Assembly: GCA_030152105.1 (NCBI GenBank)
Contig: JASLIH010000175.1
Location: 1 to 8,654, forward strand
DNA: 8,654 nucleotides
From: Actinomycetes bacterium
Lineage (GTDB): Bacteria; Actinomycetota; CALGFH01
Direction: 5' to 3'
The translations under genes were made by a program, and so were the position numbers. The notes below the pieces were generated by a model. The model had not been told where the DNA came from, did not search any database, and worked only from the letters and a program-made list of their open reading frames with translations. Below, one piece after another: positions 6,189 through 8,654 of this stretch. The first letter of the stretch is position 1, and each line of letters begins with the position of its first letter.

Positions 6189-6207
6189 TCCTGCTCAGCG
6201 GTGAAGG

Positions 6208-6639
6208 CTAGGAGCTTGCCGTCGTGGCGAGCTCGTCGGCGTAGACCCGGGCGTCGATTGCGTCCAGCACGGCCAGCCGAGCGTTGTCGACCGTCCAGGC
6301 GGCGAAGTCGATCGCGTCGGCGGCGTCAGCCTCCGCCCCGTCCGCCTGGCGGGCGGCCACATTGGCATCCAGCTGGTCGGCCCGCCTGTCCATCTTCGCT
6401 TCGAAGTCGTCCAGCTTGGCGGCGGTGTCGGCCTTCATCTGGGCCCATGTGCCGCGGGCACTGGCCGCGGCCTCACCGACCTGCTGCCGGGTGTCCTTGG
6501 CGGCCAGGTCCACCTCCACCTTGGCCTGGTCGATGCGCTGGCGGAGCTGCTCGCGGGACTCCGTCACGGCCGCCTTGGCCGAGGTCTTGGCATCGGCGGC
6601 GCGCTGCTGGAGGTCGTCGAGTTGGGTTGAGAAGTCCAT
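6208..6639 (-). CDS. Alanine-rich coiled-coil protein, 143 aa, unknown function
   Basis: I do not recognise a named family. The protein has no signal peptide or membrane helix. Residues from about 3 to 110 are a long amphipathic helix series rich in Ala, Asp, Glu, Lys and Arg (for example QLRQRIDQAKVEVDLAAKD and KLDDFEAKMDRRADQLDANV), resembling LEA-like or apolipoprotein-like coiled coils. The C-terminal part (about 111-140) is a second Ala-rich helix with AIDFAAWTVDNARLAVLDAI. The start ATG 6639-6637 is chosen because AAGGAG (6645-6650) lies 5 nt upstream; the frame is open further upstream but has no such site. It is the first gene of an apparent minus-strand operon leading to DUF1003 and DUF1345, and diverges from the PucR-type regulator across a 215-base gap in which no clear promoter boxes or operator repeats were found. 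A stress-linked or membrane-associated scaffold is possible but unproven. Confidence 0.82.
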   Translation of the reverse strand: MDFSTQLDDLQQRAADAKTSAKAAVTESREQLRQRIDQAKVEVDLAAKDTRQQVGEAAASARGTWAQMKADTAAKLDDFEAKMDRRADQLDANVAARQADGAEADAADAIDFAAWTVDNARLAVLDAIDARVYADELATTASS

Positions 6640-6854
6640 GAGTTCTCCTTGGTGTGGGCGAGTACGGGATCTCGCTGCCGGCCGGCCGCGGTCCTGGCTG
6701 ACGGTACTGGCGACGCGCCGGCCTGCCATTGGGCGCGAGTCACCAAGAACCAGCCCGGCGTCGTCCCCAGCGCACAGCCGCCCCACGACATACCTGCCGC
6801 CAGGCCGGGTGATGGCCGAGGCGGCATTCGGAGCAAGCGGCGTACCATCCGGCT

Positions 6855-8123
6855 GTGGAGCGAGTACCTCCCACCGTTGCACAGCACGCCGCCGACGTCT
6901 CCGGCGCGCTTGCCCCTCACGCGGCCGAGCTCTCGGCGGACATCTACCAGCTCATCGTGCGGGAGATCCCGCAGCTGCGCGCCGACAGCCGAGTCCTCAC
7001 ACTGCTGGAGGCCAGTGTCGCCGAGAACGTCGCCACCGTGCTCCACATCCTCCAGCACGGCATCGACCTGGACCGGGTGCATGCCCCGGCGGCCGCCGAG
7101 GAATACGCCCGCCGGCTGGCCCAACGCGGCATCCCCATGGCCGCGCTGCTGCGGGCCTACCGCATCGGCTCGACGCGGTTCCAACACTGGTGCCTGCAGG
7201 AGCTCGGGCGGCAAACCGACGACGCCGCGATCATCAGCGCCGCTGGGCTGCGCATCGCCGAGACCACCGCCGCCTACATCGACCGCGTGTCGGAAGAGCT
7301 GGTAGCCGCCTACGAGGCCGAGAAGGAGAACTGGCTCCGCAACCGCGGCGCGGCCCGAGCCGGCCGGGTCCGGGCCCTGCTGCGAGGCGACCGGGTCGAC
7401 GTCGACGCCTCCGAAACCGTCCTGGGCTACCACCTGCGGCAGTACCACGTCGGGACGGTGTGCTGGCTCGGCGACCCAGAAGCCGGCGGGCCCGCCCTCG
7501 CCCGACTGGAACACGCCACCACGGAGGTCGCAGCCCGGGCAGGATGCGAGGGGCGGCCGATGTTTGTTCCCCAGGACGAGTCCAGCGCCTGGGCCTGGCT
7601 GCCGCTCGGCGCCAGCGACTCCTTCACCGTTCCAACCGTGCGTGGCGCTGGGCCAGCGCCCGGGATCCGGTTCGCCTTCGGCGCCGCAGGCGCCGGTGTC
7701 CCCGGCTTCCGCCGCACCCACCAACAGGCGCTGGCCGCCCACGCGGTCGCGCTGGCCGCCGGTCCGTCGGGACCGCGCCTGACCAGCTTCACCGAGGTCG
7801 CGCCGCTGGCCCTGATGGCGAGCTCGGTCGAGCTCCTGCGGACCTGGGTGCACGAGACGCTCGGGCAGCTGGCCGACGACGACGACCAGCACGCCAGGCT
7901 GCGGGACACCCTGCGGGTCTTCCTGCAGGAGAACGGCAGCTTCAAGGCCACCGCCGAGCGGCTCATCCTGCACAAGAACAGTGTCCAGTACCGGGTCCGC
8001 AAGGCCGAGGAGGCCCTCGGCCATCCCGTCGGCGACAACCGACTGTCGGTCGAGCTGGCCCTGCTGGCCAGCCAATGGCTCGGCCCCACCGTCCTTCGCC
8101 CACCGAGCCAGCCCCGGCCATAG
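6855..8123 (+). CDS. PucR/CdaR family transcriptional regulator with RsbRD-like N-terminal domain, 422 aa
   Basis: This is a cytoplasmic DNA-binding regulator. Three parts can be seen. Residues about 10-160 are all helical and contain the IPMAALLRAYRIGSTRFQ motif (the RsbRD/RsbT co-antagonist-like sensor domain common at the front of actinobacterial PucR proteins). The middle (about 185-300, beginning VLGYHLRQYHVGTVCW) fits the GGDEF-like domain of the CdaR family, without catalytic residues. The C-terminus (353-400) is the PucR helix-turn-helix: LRVFLQENGSFKATAERLILHKNSVQYRVRKAEEALG, including the HKNSVQYRVRK recognition segment. The GTG start at 6855 is the only usable one before an in-frame stop at 6810-6812; no convincing Shine-Dalgarno is seen, so it may be weakly translated or leaderless. 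It diverges from the coiled-coil/DUF1003/DUF1345 operon, its most probable target. The signal it senses is unknown. Confidence 0.92.
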   Translation: MERVPPTVAQHAADVSGALAPHAAELSADIYQLIVREIPQLRADSRVLTLLEASVAENVATVLHILQHGIDLDRVHAPAAAEEYARRLAQRGIPMAALLRAYRIGSTRFQHWCLQELGRQTDDAAIISAAGLRIAETTAAYIDRVSEELVAAYEAEKENWLRNRGAARAGRVRALLRGDRVDVDASETVLGYHLRQYHVGTVCWLGDPEAGGPALARLEHATTEVAARAGCEGRPMFVPQDESSAWAWLPLGASDSFTVPTVRGAGPAPGIRFAFGAAGAGVPGFRRTHQQALAAHAVALAAGPSGPRLTSFTEVAPLALMASSVELLRTWVHETLGQLADDDDQHARLRDTLRVFLQENGSFKATAERLILHKNSVQYRVRKAEEALGHPVGDNRLSVELALLASQWLGPTVLRPPSQPRP

Positions 8124-8184
8124 CGAACGGCGAAGCCTCATCCGTTATGGCAGGTGCTGGGAGCGCCGCGGTGCGTTGACCTGG

Positions 8185-8654
8185 TCAGACGGCCCGTGAC
8201 GTTGTGGTGGGAAGCCAGCGGGCCAGGTAGCGCTGCAGCCCGGCCAGATCGTCGCCACCACAGCGGTAGCCGATATGACCGTCAGGGCGAATGAGGTACT
8301 GCCCGGTGCCGTCAATGCCGAGGCGCACGAACACCTGCCCGCCAACGTCGTGGAGGGCGCCGGGAGTGGCTGCGCGGGTCAGATGGTGCACCGCCACCGT
8401 GTCGGGGTAGCGGTGGCGCAGCGTGGTGAGCTGGCTGGGGTGCCAGTCGCCGGGCGGGCCGCACAGGAGCAGGTGAAAGCCTGGCCCGACCAGGGCCTCA
8501 CCCAGCCAGCACTCCTGGCCGTCCCGGGCGACGCGCGCATCGGGGAATCGGTCACCCGCTCTGGGCCCTCGGCGCAGCGCAGGGCGGCCTTCCTGGACGG
8601 CCGGGCTGTGCCGGTAGCCGATGTTGAGCTGGGAGACGGTCCGGAAGCCGTAGG
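8185..8654 (-). CDS. FAD-dependent aromatic monooxygenase (PheA/TfdB family), C-terminal 155 aa, cut by window edge
   Basis: Only the end of the gene is in the window; the frame is open to the right edge and the start and FAD-binding domain lie outside. The visible part begins in the conserved QLNIGYRHSP segment that follows the FAD domain in phenol-hydroxylase-type flavoproteins, then GPRAGDRFPDARV (about visible residues 29-41), and a thioredoxin-like C-terminal domain with FHLLLCGPPGDW, LGIDGTGQYLIRPDGHIGYRCGG and LQRYLARWLP. The family usually has 500-550 residues, so about 350-400 are missing. These enzymes use NAD(P)H and O2 to hydroxylate phenolic or polyketide rings; the substrate here cannot be predicted. 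Third positions are strongly G/C-rich and there is no sign of damage. It converges on the PucR-type regulator with 61 bases between the stops. Confidence 0.88.
   Translation of the reverse strand, partial: YGFRTVSQLNIGYRHSPAVQEGRPALRRGPRAGDRFPDARVARDGQECWLGEALVGPGFHLLLCGPPGDWHPSQLTTLRHRYPDTVAVHHLTRAATPGALHDVGGQVFVRLGIDGTGQYLIRPDGHIGYRCGGDDLAGLQRYLARWLPTTTSRAV

Noticed and set aside
6640..6854. Operator or promoter motifs in the gap between the coiled-coil and PucR genes
   Set aside because: Short GC palindromes such as GCCGGCCGGC (6677-6686) are present, but no repeated spaced dyad or convincing -35/-10 pair stands out from the background composition.
8126..8146. AACGG/CCGTT inverted repeat between the PucR and monooxygenase stop codons as a terminator
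   Set aside because: Only five pairs with an 11-base loop and no T-run; too weak to call.
6284..8179. A 631-codon plus-strand open frame overlapping the coiled-coil and PucR genes
   Set aside because: The translation is Arg/Pro/Ser-rich without domains, runs antisense to the coiled-coil gene and in a wrong frame through the PucR gene, whose own frame carries clear motifs.

Overview
The window reads as a stretch of an actinobacterial (high-GC Gram-positive) chromosome. The evidence is strong G/C bias at third codon positions, Shine-Dalgarno sequences of the AGGAGG type, and gene families that are typical of soil actinomycetes: a YWPW-type AAA/TPR regulator, a PucR regulator with an RsbRD-like front end, DUF1003 and DUF1345 membrane proteins, and a PheA/TfdB-type flavin monooxygenase. 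No tRNA, rRNA, CRISPR, transposase or phage gene was seen. I cannot name the genus.

Layout. (1) 1-276: a small protein resembling the N-terminal 'head' domain of ScoMcrA-type restriction endonucleases, with no nuclease after it; it may continue upstream of the window. (2) 351-1211 (-) and 1327-4440 (+): a class I SAM methyltransferase and a 1037-residue AAA-ATPase/TPR regulator, divergently transcribed. The 115-base gap between them holds five copies of GCCAGA/TCTGGC, including a perfect 19-bp palindrome, which looks like an operator array. The ATPase ends in a module that I read tentatively as winged-helix-like, so it might bind this array. (3) 4487-4758 (-): two very short genes, a basic 42-residue protein and a 46-residue single-span membrane protein. 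They are 2 nt apart, each has a strong Shine-Dalgarno, and a leader hairpin overlaps the first one. (4) 4928-6639 (-): an Ala-rich coiled-coil protein, a DUF1003 membrane protein and a DUF1345 membrane protein, an apparent operon. The DUF1003 gene carries an apparent one-base frameshift that joins it in frame to DUF1345. A perfect 11-bp GC stem-loop lies between the first two genes. (5) 6855-8123 (+): a PucR/CdaR-family regulator divergent from that operon. (6) 8185-8654 (-): the C-terminal part of an FAD-dependent aromatic monooxygenase that runs off the right edge.

Two 'regulator plus divergent targets' units are therefore present. In the first, the ATPase regulator and the methyltransferase probably share control through the operator array. 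In the second, the PucR-type protein is the best candidate to control the coiled-coil/DUF1003/DUF1345 envelope operon and possibly the two mini-genes downstream. These links are inferred from gene order and sequence signals. The most noteworthy items are the operator array, the mini-gene pair with its leader hairpin, and the DUF1003/DUF1345 frameshift-fusion.
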